A stretch of 64,000 nt of DNA. Source: Cristatella mucedo. Lineage: Eukaryota; Bryozoa; Phylactolaemata; Cristatellidae. Positions 12,350 to 24,929 of the stretch are shown piece after piece. The stretch spans positions 3,592,501-3,656,500 of the forward strand of contig WPIO01000022.1 of NCBI GenBank assembly GCA_009760855.2, in the 5' to 3' direction. The position numbers and the translations under genes were made by a program. The notes below the pieces were generated by a model that was given only the letters and a program-made list of their open reading frames with translations, was not told the origin of the DNA and searched no databases. Position 1 is the first letter of the stretch, and every line of letters starts with the position of its first letter.

Positions 12350-12357
12350 CTCTAGTA
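12350..12357. repeat. Right 8-bp target-site duplication of the hAT element
   Basis: CTCTAGTA is identical to 12155-12162. Confidence 0.8.
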
Positions 12358-12989
12358 GGTCACTCAGGTAGGCTAGATCGAGAATTCTGCCTGAACCAGA
12401 AAAAGCCTCTGATAAGCAAGGATTCTAGGGGAAAGGTGGCGCTCATCCCGATAAGTGCGGTACTTGTACAGTGTGCCAGTGTTCCTGATGAGCACTACAT
12501 TATCTGCCTCTACTCATGGGTAATGCGGCTTGACCAACCTCTGCTCCAGAGCAGTGTCGCTGCACTTGCCACTGCTCTTGAGCATGTTGTTTTTCGTGTC
12601 CCCGATCGCATGTGGAGGCAGCCTCTTCTGGGGATGGGGCCTCTGGACTGCCAGGCAGGGGTGATTGAGTGCAGCTTCGGGCTGCCCCAAGACTGTTAAC
12701 CAGCAAAGCCCTTCTACTTTATTCTTTTAATTTTAGATGAGGCCAAAACGTCTGCTGGCGCATACTTCTCAGTGGAGAAGTACTGAACTGGCTATCGGAA
12801 GGAGTTCTACTGTGTCTCTAATATGGGCTGCTATATTTTTAGATTTGGAAAAGAGGAAACTAATTAAAGCAGGTCCAAAAGGGGCTTGGTGTGGCTCTCT
12901 TTTGAGGCGTAGCTTCAGGCTTTCCAAATGTTGGTACCAGCATCGTTTTAGACAGAATAAAGACGTCTGCAGGGCTGAAGGCTTCGGAG

Positions 12990-13146
12990 TCTTCAGAAAT
13001 GAGGAATATTTCTTACGCAACGACATCTACTCTCCGGCTGCCGACTGTGGCTCAGCCTTTCCAGCGGTCCTCAGCAGCTTCTTCCGTGCTGATTGCTCAC
13101 TTCCTCAACTGTCCTCCTGACTCAGCTCTGCCTCTCACTCTCTCTC

Positions 13147-13187
<41 letters not shown>

Positions 13188-13250
13188 ATTGCATGAGTTG
13201 AATTATGTTCGCTACCGAAGTCGTACCGAAAGCCGATTCATATTTGAGTG
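12990..13250 (+). mobile_element. 3' part of a CR1/L2-like element carrying an expanded TC array
   Basis: The stretch from cttacgcaacgacatctact through ctcaactgtcctcctgactc to gctaccgaagtcgtacc matches, on the opposite strand, the end of the element at 55080-55670. In place of a short pyrimidine tract there, this copy carries (TC)n at 13135-13187. Confidence 0.6.
13135..13190. repeat. (TC)n array in a LINE-like 3' end
   Basis: About 27 TC units with one interruption, inside the repeat copy 12990-13250. Confidence 0.9.
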
Positions 13251-13296
13251 TGCTATAGAAAACTCAACTGCAGAATACCGACTTAGTGTTTGTGGA

Positions 13297-13435
13297 TTTG
13301 CTGCAAAGGAAACGTGATCAAATGATGAGTGGTATCATGCTTGATAAACAACATGAACAACATGGTTAGGGTTGAAATGCTCAGGGTCAGCATGCAAATG
13401 TGGTTAGTGGCAGCATGCACAGTGTCAGCACACAT
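13297..13435 (-). mobile_element. L2-type LINE 3' UTR fragment
   Basis: tttgctgcaaaggaaacgtg, catgcttgataaacaac, catggttaggg and ggtcagcatgcaaatgtgg match the neighbouring copy. It is cut at cagcacacat, where the next copy's tail begins. Confidence 0.7.
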
Positions 13436-13840
13436 AATAATAATAATAATAATAATGCACTTGATAAAGGGCGCTCAGAGAACTCACTCTCTTCCTAGGC
13501 GCTTTACATTTGCTACAAAGGAAAACGCGATTGAATGATGATTAATATCATGCTTGATAAACAACATGAATAACATGGCTAGGGGTGACATGCACAGGGT
13601 CAGCATGCAAGTGTGGTTAGTGGCAGCATGCACAGTGTCAGCACGAATAAGCACATGAAGGACGAATCACAGGGACCCACTAAATGCTCTGATAAATAGA
13701 TTTGTTTTTAGTTTCTTTTTAAATGTGGTCAAGTCAGGATATGTCATGACGCAAGTCGGAAGTGAGTTCCAGGCTTCAGGAGCATACGAACTGAAGGCAC
13801 GGTCTCCAAAGGATTTGAGATTTGAGGTATTGGTAGAGAT
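13436..13840 (-). mobile_element. L2-type LINE 3' end with ATT/AAT tail
   Basis: Read on the minus strand it ends in (ATT)n (13436-13456 on +). It includes two related 38-bp units beginning at 13577 and 13615 (ggctaggg..., ggttagtgg...) and the C-terminal coding remnant around aaggcacggtctccaaagga. It is inserted beside a second fragment of the same family. Confidence 0.75.
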
Positions 13841-14055
13841 TACCCTATTACAATCGTAATCGATCTAGTCAAATCGGCCTCTATTTACAGGACAGCCAGC
13901 GACACCAAGTCGGAAATCCTGTGTTGGCTTACTGCTATGCCCATTTAGCAATGCCGGTACAAACTTACATGCTACTGCAAACTATATCGCTGTGTAAGCT
14001 GCCACGAGAACCTGCACCGTTTGGTAAATGAAGCAAGCAACAATGTGTAGCAGCC

Positions 14056-14088
14056 AGGAGATGCCTAGGCTGCTGCTAGGCATCTCCT
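14056..14088. repeat. 13-bp perfect inverted repeat with a 7-nt loop
   Basis: aggagatgcctag (14056-14068) pairs with ctaggcatctcct (14076-14088). No transposon ends or gene context explain it. Confidence 0.7.
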
Positions 14089-14334
14089 AGCTACTGTACC
14101 AATTGTTTAGCCATAACAGTCAAGCTTCGATGATTCATAAGAATGGCGATAATGATAAACTAATTGGAAACTTTTCTTCACACTCTAAGAGAAATAAAAA
14201 TCCTATTCGGGGCACTTTAATCTTGTTCGAATAGAACCATGTCAACCGATAAGTACTGCATGCAACGTTTCAGCACTCGCATGCACGTAAAGACGATTAG
14301 TACGGATTAAGGAACCAAGTCAAAAACGTTGTTA

Positions 14335-15210
14335 GCTTATTCCAAATGTCGTCCAGTCGGGAGACATCTCGTTAGTCACAGTGAGCTCCAGGCCGTTAAG
14401 TGCATATGAACTGAAGCCTCGGTCCCCTGTGGATTTGTCGTTGACTAAAGACGAAAGTAAAGGACTAGAATAGGAGGAGCTCGTGCTGCAATGGAAAATT
14501 TCGAGTGCAAGTTTTTCACATATGTAGACCAAAGCAGAGACTGAATGGACCTAAAGAGGTACAAGTACAAGATTTGGCATGGATGAACTTTTTGATGAAT
14601 GGTCTATGTATGTTGCTGATTACATAATTTAACAAACCGTGTCTCCACCTGTAAGTCCACAAAGCCGTAAGGGCTAATTGGATGTTACGCTGGAGAGTTT
14701 TCTATAGCGAACTGAAAAGCCTAGGTGGCTGTCGGTGGCATCCGGTAGCCAATGGACTTCATCTGGCGAAACGGAGCGAATGTGAGAAGCCAGAAGCTCA
14801 GTCAGAAGGGCATTCGAGGAAGTCTCTTAGTCCATCTGCACTCTTGGGGTGCTCTAGGAGTAGGAGCTCGGATTGATCCTCGATTAAAGGAAGAAAATTA
14901 CCCAGCATCCAGGATCGCGAGTATATAAGGCAAGATTTCGCTCATTACTTAGTGCAGCTGATTATATTGGTCTAAATGGTAATTTCGGCTGTGCATCTTT
15001 AGAATAAAAATGATCTAGAAGTGGCTTAATGTGACAGGCGAAGCAGTCGCAGCAAACTAGACTAGCTAAAGAGTTTGCCACCAGCTGTAAGCATCGCATT
15101 CCACATGCAGGTGAACGCCCAATCGGTATATCGCAGTAGTCTAGATGAACTGTAACGAACGTATTCGATCTGCTTGACTTCGGTGTCACTTTCCAAGGAA
15201 GTCCCGGCAC
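14335..15210 (-). mobile_element. L2-type LINE fragment, decayed coding and 3' region
   Basis: aagtgcatatgaactgaagc and cctcggtcccctgtggattt match the conserved 3' coding region. On the minus strand, 15130-14990 encodes HLDYCDIPIGRSPACGMRCL, QLVANSLASLVCC and CHIKPLLDHF, a decayed form of the segment found in the other copies. Much of 14540-14960 is too diverged to assign firmly. Confidence 0.6.
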
Positions 15211-16350
15211 CTCGAAGGCCGATCAGTGGTCACCAAAAAGTTACTCGCTGGTACTGCCCTTGGTATAGCCACAGGTCATCATCTGTCGACAGCTTGTAGA
15301 TGAGCAGTCGCTGGCGCTTAAAGCACCGGGTGCTCATCGTGGTTTCGATACATAACCGGATACTTCATGGGCCTATTTTAGCCAAAGGGTCTGTGCATGG
15401 AACGCGGCAGCAGCTGGTGCCATTTCAAAATTGCAAAGCAAATCGAAGCAGAGAATGAGTGAAGAGAGATGGATTGGCAGATAGATAACCAGAGAACGCC
15501 AAGACACTCAAAACGAAATGTCTACAGTTGGTGTACTCGCCGCATAGCATATGCACCCCAGTTACTAGGTTCGTGTACTGGGCGAAGGGTAGGTGAGCAG
15601 GTCACTGCCGGTCCTGGAAGCTGCTCGTCGCCAAACGGGCTTTCGAAACTAGTAGATTGCAGGCGAAGTTCAGTTCGCCTACGCACAGCCGACCCTGTAG
15701 CAGCTGTCCGCTCTGAGCGAATCAGCTGAGCCGCAGAGGTAGCAGCATCCTCGGGTCTGGCAGAGCTGCATTAGAATCGCCAGCCGACGGCTCCGTGCTC
15801 CTGGCACCTGGCCAAAGCGGGAGTGGCTGGCTGAGGATGGTGCACTTTTCGGTGCCTACGGCGGGATGACTGACGCTAGCGAGTCGCACCTACACATTCC
15901 CTATACTCGTCGCCGCTTAGATTTCGTGCGAGAGTCGCTCTAATCTGCAAGGAGTCAGGCGATGGACCCGAAGGAGGGGGGGGGGGTTGATGGTGGTGGT
16001 TCGGGAAATGCAGTAAATGCCAGATCTCAGGTGCAGTCGACTGTGCAATTGCGTCAGTGGTAGCTGGATTGCACTCTCGTTGACCGATGTTCTATTTATA
16101 TTGAGCCAACCCAAAGGGCGCCGGTGTGATGAAAGCCACCAAAAGACGATGCCCAACTCCCGTATCGTCCGGAGTCGCTGCACTTATTTTTCGGGCTGGA
16201 TAATTATGCAACTTAAGGATGCACGTACGAAGCTGTATCTGTGTCTGCTGGCTACCCCTGTGTTGTATTTTTCAACTGATATCCTCCCTTTACAGTTCAT
16301 TCCAGCTCTCGTCTTCTCTCTTTTTCTATCTCTCTACTCTATCTAATCTG
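15211..16350. other. No gene recognised
   Basis: Frames up to 109 codons without domains. A short G run is at 15977-15987. Confidence 0.4.
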
Positions 16351-16491
<141 letters not shown>

Positions 16492-16496
16492 TATAT

Positions 16497-16722
16497 ATGG
16501 AGGACAGAAAACTCAAATTAAATGACGATAAAACCAAATTATTTGTTATGGGCAAACAAAGTGTGCCTCAGAAACTAGAAAGATTATCGCTAACAATTGG
16601 CTCTGCCAGCAAATCTCCAGTAGCATGTGCACGAAATTTAGGTGTCCTGTTCCAAAGAGACCCTTCACTAGATGACCACATCAGCTCCACAGTCAAGCCT
16701 GCCTACTTTCAGCTACATAGGA
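16497..16722 (+). mobile_element. L2-type LINE coding fragment between microsatellites
   Basis: It encodes DRKLKLNDDKTKLFVMGKQ, CARNLGVLFQRDPSLDDHIS and STVKPAYFQLHRI in frame. These are the segments after the reverse transcriptase active site. The fragment is sandwiched between a TC/TA/TG array and a CA/TA array. Confidence 0.75.
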
Positions 16723-16723
16723 T

Positions 16724-16899
<176 letters not shown>

Positions 16900-16916
16900 A
16901 AATGAAATGAAATCTC

Positions 16917-17433
<517 letters not shown>

Positions 17434-20400
17434 AACCCTACTTTTCTGAATGTTTGTGTCTTCACCGTTATAGGTTGCCCGATGCGTTCCCCCGCCGTCA
17501 GTTCAGCCCTGCAGGCGGTGAAAGAAAGAGCACAATTGAGATCTTCAGCGGGAGCTCACGCGGCTATCAGCAAAGCTGACGCAACGCGGTTGAAAAAGTG
17601 CCCAGTGTGCCTCCTGGGCAGGGAACATTAATCAGTCGGAGTGCATTAGTCGTGAAAAATTGCACTGGGTGACGGAGTCTAGTCCCCCCCATGTAAAGTA
17701 ATGGTTAGGGTTTTAATCGTAGAGAATGACATACTGCGCCTTGACGTCAAGGCGATGGTATTTTGGACAGCCGCCAGGTAGAATTTGAGTCCCCCGGTGC
17801 TGCGTGGGCTCATGAGGACTACCCACAACTAACGTTGCTGGCCTCGAGGTCCAGAAATAACTCGGACCTCAAGGTCGAGGACGTGCTAAACTCGACGCTA
17901 GTTAGGCTACCGGCGGCGCTGCGAACCCTATTGCAATGAGAAACGCGAATACTCCGCCAAACGGCATCAGCCTTAGCGGATAGCGACGCCTACGCCCGGT
18001 GCTCGGTACTCATCTACGCCACGCCACGGCTACAGATAGCTTCAGCTATAAAGCAGTCAGTTATATAAGCCTCGCAGCTGCGGCTGGAGCTGCTGCGGCT
18101 GGAATTCGTACAGGTGATATTGCAATCTTCGATGCCAGACGTACTGCAGTTATGCACAGCAAAAACTTTTTGTCGAAAAAGTTCTTGAATCAAGTTATCG
18201 TTGATCGAGCAAGTTAGATTTTGAAGCTCAAATACTCAGCTTACGAGTCATTGGATTTCGCAGCAAGATGATGACGTAAGGACAATAGGGCCAGGCCAGC
18301 GAAGTACATTTCGACGAGTAATTGTTTCGGTGCTAATTTAGGGGCCCAGCCAGTGGCCTGCTTTGTACCCATTGGATGACCATGGAGCGATATCGACAGA
18401 CGGCTGGGCGGGGTGTTCACCTACAGCACAAGCTGACCTTCTCAAAAACAATTGGGCTCAGTGGAATGTGCTGCAGCAGAAGAGACAACATAGTAGCTTG
18501 TGGTCTCTATGCCTGACTGAAAAAAAGAGGTCTTAAACAGGGCGGAGCCAGAGTGCAGGAGGCTTATTCTCCCCCCCTCATGGACAGAGGGAAGTATATC
18601 CTGGGGATTCTGGGACAATTTCTTATATCCTGGGCAAATTTTCCGAGGCGAAAGCTGCAGGCGCAGTACTGAAGAAGCGAGTCAAATTTAATTGTCAATT
18701 TTTTTTCATACAATGTTTTTATGTGGTACCTAGGTCGTTGTATCTGAAGGGTGCATGCAGCTCCCCGCGCCGCCAACTTGAACATCCCGGCTCCGCCCAA
18801 AAAGTCAAAAAGAATCGCGCTGTGACAATGTCACGCGAAACCCATGCGTACCGACAGTACTCGTGCTGTTTTTCCGAGTTACCAATATTTTTGTGATCAC
18901 ATGCCCGCCAACTTTAATATGCCTGGCATCGCAGATAACCCTCCTATTAGCAGAAAGAAACTTGAATGGCTGCAGCTGCGGCTGCTCTTCGCGGATTTCT
19001 TAAGTTGAGTTTAAGTGGCTCATGTTGGTGAGCTTTCACGGTGTGAGTGGATCGCCTTTCTGTCGCGCCGTAAAGAAAATCCGCATAATACGGCTGATAC
19101 GTTTCGGCGTCTGAGAGGCAGTGTGGGCATTACCCTTCGTCGCGAAGCATTGACTGGACACACCGGTGGACGGCTAGCCACGTGACATTCAAGCAGATGA
19201 GAATTTACATATCGCTTCAGAGAAAATAATTGTAGAAGACCCTGCGATGAACTCGATGGCCGAGCACTGGCGAAGCTAGCTAATCATGAGCAGAGCCTTA
19301 GCTCGCCCAGACTCTAGTGTGGTTAAGCTTGATATATTCGTGAGATTTCACATTCAACTCACTGAGTGGTCTACTCGAGGCTGCCATTCTGATTTCAATC
19401 GCTAAACAGTTGCGAGCACCCGAGTTAGGCAGACGAAAGCCTTGCTTGCTGAAAGGAAGGTCTGCTCGCCTTTCTTGCAGATTTCGACCCAGACTGCGGA
19501 TTTTCTGAGCGGAAAACGATATTTCACTGTTTTTGGCCGACTTTAAAAGTAGCTTTAAAATTTTTCTGGGCTTGATGCATAGCCATTTACTTTTCTACCA
19601 CACCAGCGACTTGCAAGTGAGTCATAGCACAGCAGCAAGAAGATTTGACTTCACGATCCAAGTGGGGGAAAGCTGACCCGACCCATTCAGGCAATAATCT
19701 CTGGGTGCTTCAGCCAGCTTAGCAGCTACCCTGGTCAGCTTCATTCATTTGAATGAAACGGCGTTCGTCTGAACCGTCTTCTGCTGTGTACGACTATTAA
19801 CGCACACACTTAACCATGGATACAATCTAGGATAATTTTGTCGACCTGTGGCAACTCGAGAACGATTGATCGCGTTTGACGGATAAAGACCAGTATATAC
19901 CTACCGCCATTGTGTGCTTAAACGAGGTACGTGCATGTTACAATAAAGCCGTATTACTGCTTCGAAGTGAACCAAGACATGTGCTAATATATAACCTTGC
20001 ATCGCCGGCTAAACCTGCATAGAAGAACCTCCCCGAGCTCATGAAAGTGCTTTCTGGCCATCATGTGACCAATTCACTTGAAATCGCTGGTGAAACACAC
20101 AAGTTCAACTATCTTAATCGACGACCAGGCGAAACAGCAAGGATTCTTTTTTAACCGCCTTGCGACCTTTTAACTCACCACGGTGTTGATCAATTTTTAC
20201 GCAAGACTCTGCAAAACAGCTAACATATGACTTTTCTTACGATGCCACAAGCCAAAACACTTCTTACACTGAAACACGTGACATCGGAGACCGTGTTGGG
20301 CATTTCGGTGGAAGCAGAGAAGTCGCAAGAAGAGATTGGAGCGATGGGAAAAGATTCCGGGCATCTAGCTGTCTCACCTACATCGGTTGACTGGGTGCGC

Positions 20401-21370
20401 CAGCCTCACTTCAAGCTTATCGCCCGTAAATGGGACTCTTGAACAAAGTCTTGCCCAAAGGCAAAGCTGGTGGCGATAGACTGTTGCTAATCAATAAGCA
20501 TTTAAAGCTGATAAGGCTATGATTAGTTCAGAAAGCATCCTGGAAGCATTCAACTCTAATGTGATGCTCGTGGTGGCTTTCGAAGCTTCGTTTTGTAGAC
20601 TGGTTGCCGTTTTGTCTCATCGATTATCTGTTGGACAGAAAATCATTCCTCACTTGGTATTCCTTAGCAGACCGGCAGCAAGCATTTGAGTTACAATCAT
20701 CCATCACTTTGCCTCTTTTTGGCGAGACTGAGGAGTACGTTGCGCTTGCATAGCTATGATGTGATCGTGTTAGTCTGAAGAATATTTTACCGAGTACTTC
20801 ATGTCGTTTATCGCTGGGTGCTGGTTTTCCTTTTGTCTTCATCTGAGCTCTTTGTGGCTAAAAGCTTTCGCGTCGCACCCGTGTTTTCCGCAAAATCATA
20901 ACACGTCTACGGGTGTTTTCCGCAAAATCATAACACGTCTACGGCGTGCTTTCACGATGCATAATTCTGCCGTCAAATTGTACTGCCGAGCTCGCAGAAC
21001 GGGCGACCGCAACGACACATCAGTCGGATGCCGGCGATAGGCAGGCAGATAAGTCTAGTGAGACGCGGCATGAAAGCATGCCCCTTCACATACCAACCGA
21101 CTGTAGCCTAGCTGACGGCAAGATAACTCAGCCAGCCCATAACGTCCGGCCGGCCGAAATTGCAGCCGAGTACAGCTTGGATGACTAGGGCGATAGCTGA
21201 TCATGCGAATACTGCTACAGCTGACCTTTTTGATCGAGACCTATTCCTATCGCCGGTGGCACAACCAGACCACCCACTCTTACCAGTCGTACGGCTTCTC
21301 TGCGCTATAGAGTGATCGTGCCCGAAAGGCCAGCCGTGGGTTCAATGCATTGGTGAACACTCTTCAAGTA
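17434..21370. other. No gene recognised
   Basis: About 3.9 kb of mixed-composition sequence. The only structured item is the 32-bp duplication at 20881-20944. Confidence 0.4.
20881..20944. repeat. Perfect 32-bp tandem duplication
   Basis: The unit starts gtgttttccgcaaaatcata and ends acgtctacgg; 20881-20912 and 20913-20944 are identical. Confidence 0.9.
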
Positions 21371-21484
21371 GTCGTCAGCGTGCAGCTACTACAGAGCTGA
21401 TGACGTAGTGCACACTATTCAGTGCAGCTATGCGACATAAGTGCGCACGATATAGTGCAGGTACGACAGTGCAGATGGTACAGA

Positions 21485-21531
21485 GCAGTGCACGTGCTGG
21501 TGCAGCAGTGCAGCACCAGCACGTGCACTGC
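21485..21531. repeat. Perfect 19-bp inverted repeat with a 9-nt loop
   Basis: The left arm gcagtgcacgtgctggtgc (21485-21503) is exactly complementary to 21513-21531. Each arm contains a CACGTG E-box core. The neighbourhood (21370-21540) is rich in gtgca words. Confidence 0.85.
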
Positions 21532-21539
21532 ACTGCAGC

Positions 21540-21880
21540 CACAGTCTGTCAGCGCAGACAGAGCGGTCGCGGCAAAAGCAGCTGTTCGCTTCAGCTGCGC
21601 CGCGGACGTTTCGCAGCAGCTGGCTCCAACGCGCCGGGTTTCAGCGCGGCCTCTACGCTAGCGTTACGTCGGTCGGGTGCCTTCCGAAAGCGGTCGCTAG
21701 GCGGGTACGCGCACACACGCATCGCCTGCAGCCGGATTAGTTTGCGTTTCGACCGCTTATAGCGAGCGTGCGGGCGCTTTGTGTTGCCAGCCTGCAGGAG
21801 CCCGATACTGACGCTCTAGGCGCAAGCAGGTGGTTCTGCCGTCGCCAGCGGCGAGAGAGCGCCCTAACCTTAGCGGATGG
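21540..21880. promoter_or_regulatory. Short CpG-rich stretch, possible regulatory element
   Basis: This stretch is dense in CpG (many gcg, cgc and cgg words) compared with the surrounding DNA. It directly follows a perfect 19-bp inverted repeat at 21485-21531. No open frame with a recognisable domain overlaps it. It could be a small CpG island or merely a GC-rich unknown repeat. Confidence 0.25.
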
Positions 21881-22326
21881 GTGTTCTCCGTATTCCGAGG
21901 CAGTGGCTGGCTAGGGTAGCCCTTCCCTACCCGAGGTCACCTAGCTCCCGCCTGTCGTCAGCTGGACAGGAGGAGCGGTCGTGCTGCAAAGACAGCGAGT
22001 AGCTGTTACTAGCGAGACTTCTGCAGTATTACCCAGCGATAGGATTGCAAACCCTACAAATCTTTAACGTTCATGATCCTCTGCTTTTTTTCGGAGCTCA
22101 TCAGCAGTATGCGATACGCTCTCGTCCTGTATCGCCATGTATCACCACGTGCACCGCTCTGACTCGAAAGATAAAAAAATGTAATTTTAATACGGAATCA
22201 TAATATTACACGAGAGCTTGTAGCGTGCCCTCCTCCCTCGCGGGCTTAGCGTTACCGCGTTGAACGACGACCGCCGTTTTTCCCCTCTCGCAAAGAACTG
22301 GGCCCACCCCTCGGCACCTTTGTTTG

Positions 22327-22490
<164 letters not shown>

Positions 22491-22542
22491 TAACGATATA
22501 GATAAAGATAGAGATAGAGATAGGAGACGGAGGCGGAAGCGA

Positions 22543-22668
22543 AGGCTTGGTCTAGCGGTTAAGGTGCTCGCTCCGACCAAGATCTGACTGAGATCGTGGG
22601 CTCGAGCCCCGAGGCATATGTGAAGCGCCTGAATAGAGATTAAGTTCTCTTGGGGCGCTATAAAAATG

Positions 22669-22676
<8 letters not shown>
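22543..22676 (+). repeat. tRNA-SINE family I copy
   Basis: gcttggtctagcggttaagg (A-box region), gatcgtgggctcgagcccc (B-box-like), gtgaagcgcctgaatagag and ttaagttctcttggggcgct, ending in aatgaattata that runs into (TA)n. The 3' 50 bp match the L2-type LINE tail. Confidence 0.8.
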
Positions 22677-22714
<38 letters not shown>

Positions 22715-22735
22715 AGAGTGAGTGAGTGAGTGAGA
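22672..22735. repeat. (TA)n and (GTGA)n at the SINE tail
   Basis: The TA array grows directly out of the SINE's aatgaattata end. Confidence 0.85.
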
Positions 22736-24858
22736 GAGGGGGGAAAGAGACACCGGAGCGAATCTTCAGGCCTGTTCTGCAAATGGGAGTACACTACTTA
22801 CAAGAGGCTGAAGGGCGCATCTGGCAAACTGTATTACGATCTACCTTTTGAGGTCTTTTCTAGACTCATATGGCTGTAAAACTGTCAGAATAATTTACTT
22901 TGTTGTAATAATCTCGTTGATTGCTAATAATGCTCGGCTCGCGGCTTTTGCCGTACTAAGCTGTATGAGAATTTCACTATTCAGTCCAGTCCATGGCGCC
23001 TTATTGTTCTTGTCGAACGCGCAAATGCTCTTTTCTTACACGATTTTGGACATGGCTGTTCGATTAGTCGTCGCTTTGATTGGCTAAATAAATTTGTCTG
23101 ATTGGTTGTTCTCAGTCGCTGGTTTTCGCTCACCTCGCAGCTTCACTACGCAGCGGTATCGAAGTATAGACGCCGTATATACGACAAGGTACTGGGGCGG
23201 ACATCGAACCGTAACGTTACAGTAAGCATGCTCTGGGCGCGGCCGGGAGACCATGCTATTCAGACCATTTCTGGAAATTGCAGTTGCCATATAACAAAAT
23301 ATGCAGCCGTAAAGTATGTTCAAAGCTGCTGAGAATTTTTCCTCAATTGCTCACGCAAGCCGCCCGCGATGTATTGCAACTTGACTTAAGAGTCCGCTAC
23401 TGTTTAAGCTATAATTGGCATTCACTTTGAGCTCACTTTAAAGAGGATTTCCGAGTGTCGCTGTGTGCACATGTGCGAGATGAGAGGCTTCTCTGCTGCT
23501 CGCATTCACCGGGTAGTCTACAGCATTTAATGTCTACCATCTTTATTCCTTGACCATCGCGAACTTAAAAATTTGTTTAGGATGTTACATCGAGTTGCCT
23601 TCGTCGTTTGCTTACGCAGCAGTTTTACGCACAACTACTCGTAAGGACTGGAGTGACTGGGGTTTAACATTCCCAGCTTTTTATCGCTTCATCTCTAAAG
23701 AAAGCGAGGAGCCCCGCTGTAAATTGCAAAAGCTATAACGGATTCTTTAGCTAGTGATAAAATGTATTAATCTAATTTCTTCTACTTTCACGACGCTCCG
23801 CGGAATGACGTGATCCAAAGCGCATTGACCATCCGTTACACTTGAGCGCTGCAGAGCGCAGTGAATTCAAGGTAGCGGAAGCTCAAGCATGGCGTCTATA
23901 TATTCATTACCGCTGAAAAGCATTGAAATATAATTTTCCGAATGCAGTAACCGTGGAAGCGGCATGGAGATCCTAGCTTTGTTCTTAAATCTCCGGCGAA
24001 ATGCAGTCTCGTATAATGGAATTTATGGTGACAGCCCAACTGAGGGTGAGAGAGGAGCGTCACGCCGCAACTTCATTGACCTTCCACGTTTCACAAAATT
24101 TAGCTTTATTGTGGGCTACGCAGTTCAAACCTTTGTTAAAGCTAAGAAGTTTTGAACTTCCTAACACTTTGGCATTTTTATACTTCATAAAAAATTAGCG
24201 TTAACAAGCCTCAGCTAATACTGTTTTAAGCTAAAAACTTGATGTGTAATATCAACCAATGAGACCGCAGCATCGTTGCGACCTATTGAAGCAGAGCCGT
24301 ATCTGAACCGTCGCTTGCGAAAAGCATATTCTTACTTGATACCGCTTCGCAGATAAATGGCTGTTCTATTTCCATCGAATCACAGATGGAATTCTTCTGT
24401 TAGAAGTTCCGAGCCCAGGGTACGCCAGCGTCCGCCTGAACGGCACAACACTATTTTCGGGTTTGCTTTGGTGTCAGAAATCTTTGAGCGACACCAGTCA
24501 ACAGTAATCAACTTCAAATAAATTTTACGTTGCTACAGACGCGGGTAGCGTATACCCGGTCCGGGGACAGAACTAGGCCGCAGGTGCAGCTCGTGGCGGT
24601 GCCGGTCCGAATGCTGAAGCGCGAGGATGAAACGGATAAAATTATGGGCCGCGTGAATCATGCATCGCGGCTTGCGACTCGTGGGTGCAGCATCAGATTA
24701 CACGGGCACACCGAAGGCAGCAACAAAGAGCAGACACAACCTAAGATAAACAGTCAATGTCGATAGCGTAGAGCAGTCAGTGTACTCCACAGCCATAGTG
24801 AGAGTTACAGACGGCTAGTATTAGCAATAGCGTGCTACAACTCACGTACGGCGCACGT
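22736..24858. other. No gene recognised
   Basis: Frames of up to 79 codons with no domain. Nothing repeat-like was noticed. Confidence 0.4.
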
Positions 24859-24929
24859 AGCGCCTGTCAACTGCCTGGTCTGAGGTCGGGACTCCAGACC
24901 TCGGAACGACCGGGCAGTTGACAGGCGCT
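24859..24929. repeat. Perfect 17-bp inverted repeat abutting the hAT end
   Basis: Left arm agcgcctgtcaactgcc (24859-24875) is exactly complementary to the right arm (24913-24929). Inside, gaggtc (24882-24887) and gacctc (24897-24902) could form a second stem. The right arm stops immediately before the CAG terminus of the hAT copy at 24930. Confidence 0.85.

Noticed and set aside
12160-12360. Conserved non-coding element near a developmental gene
   Set aside because: The perfect 8-bp target duplication, inverted ends and a second copy at 24930 identify a transposon instead.
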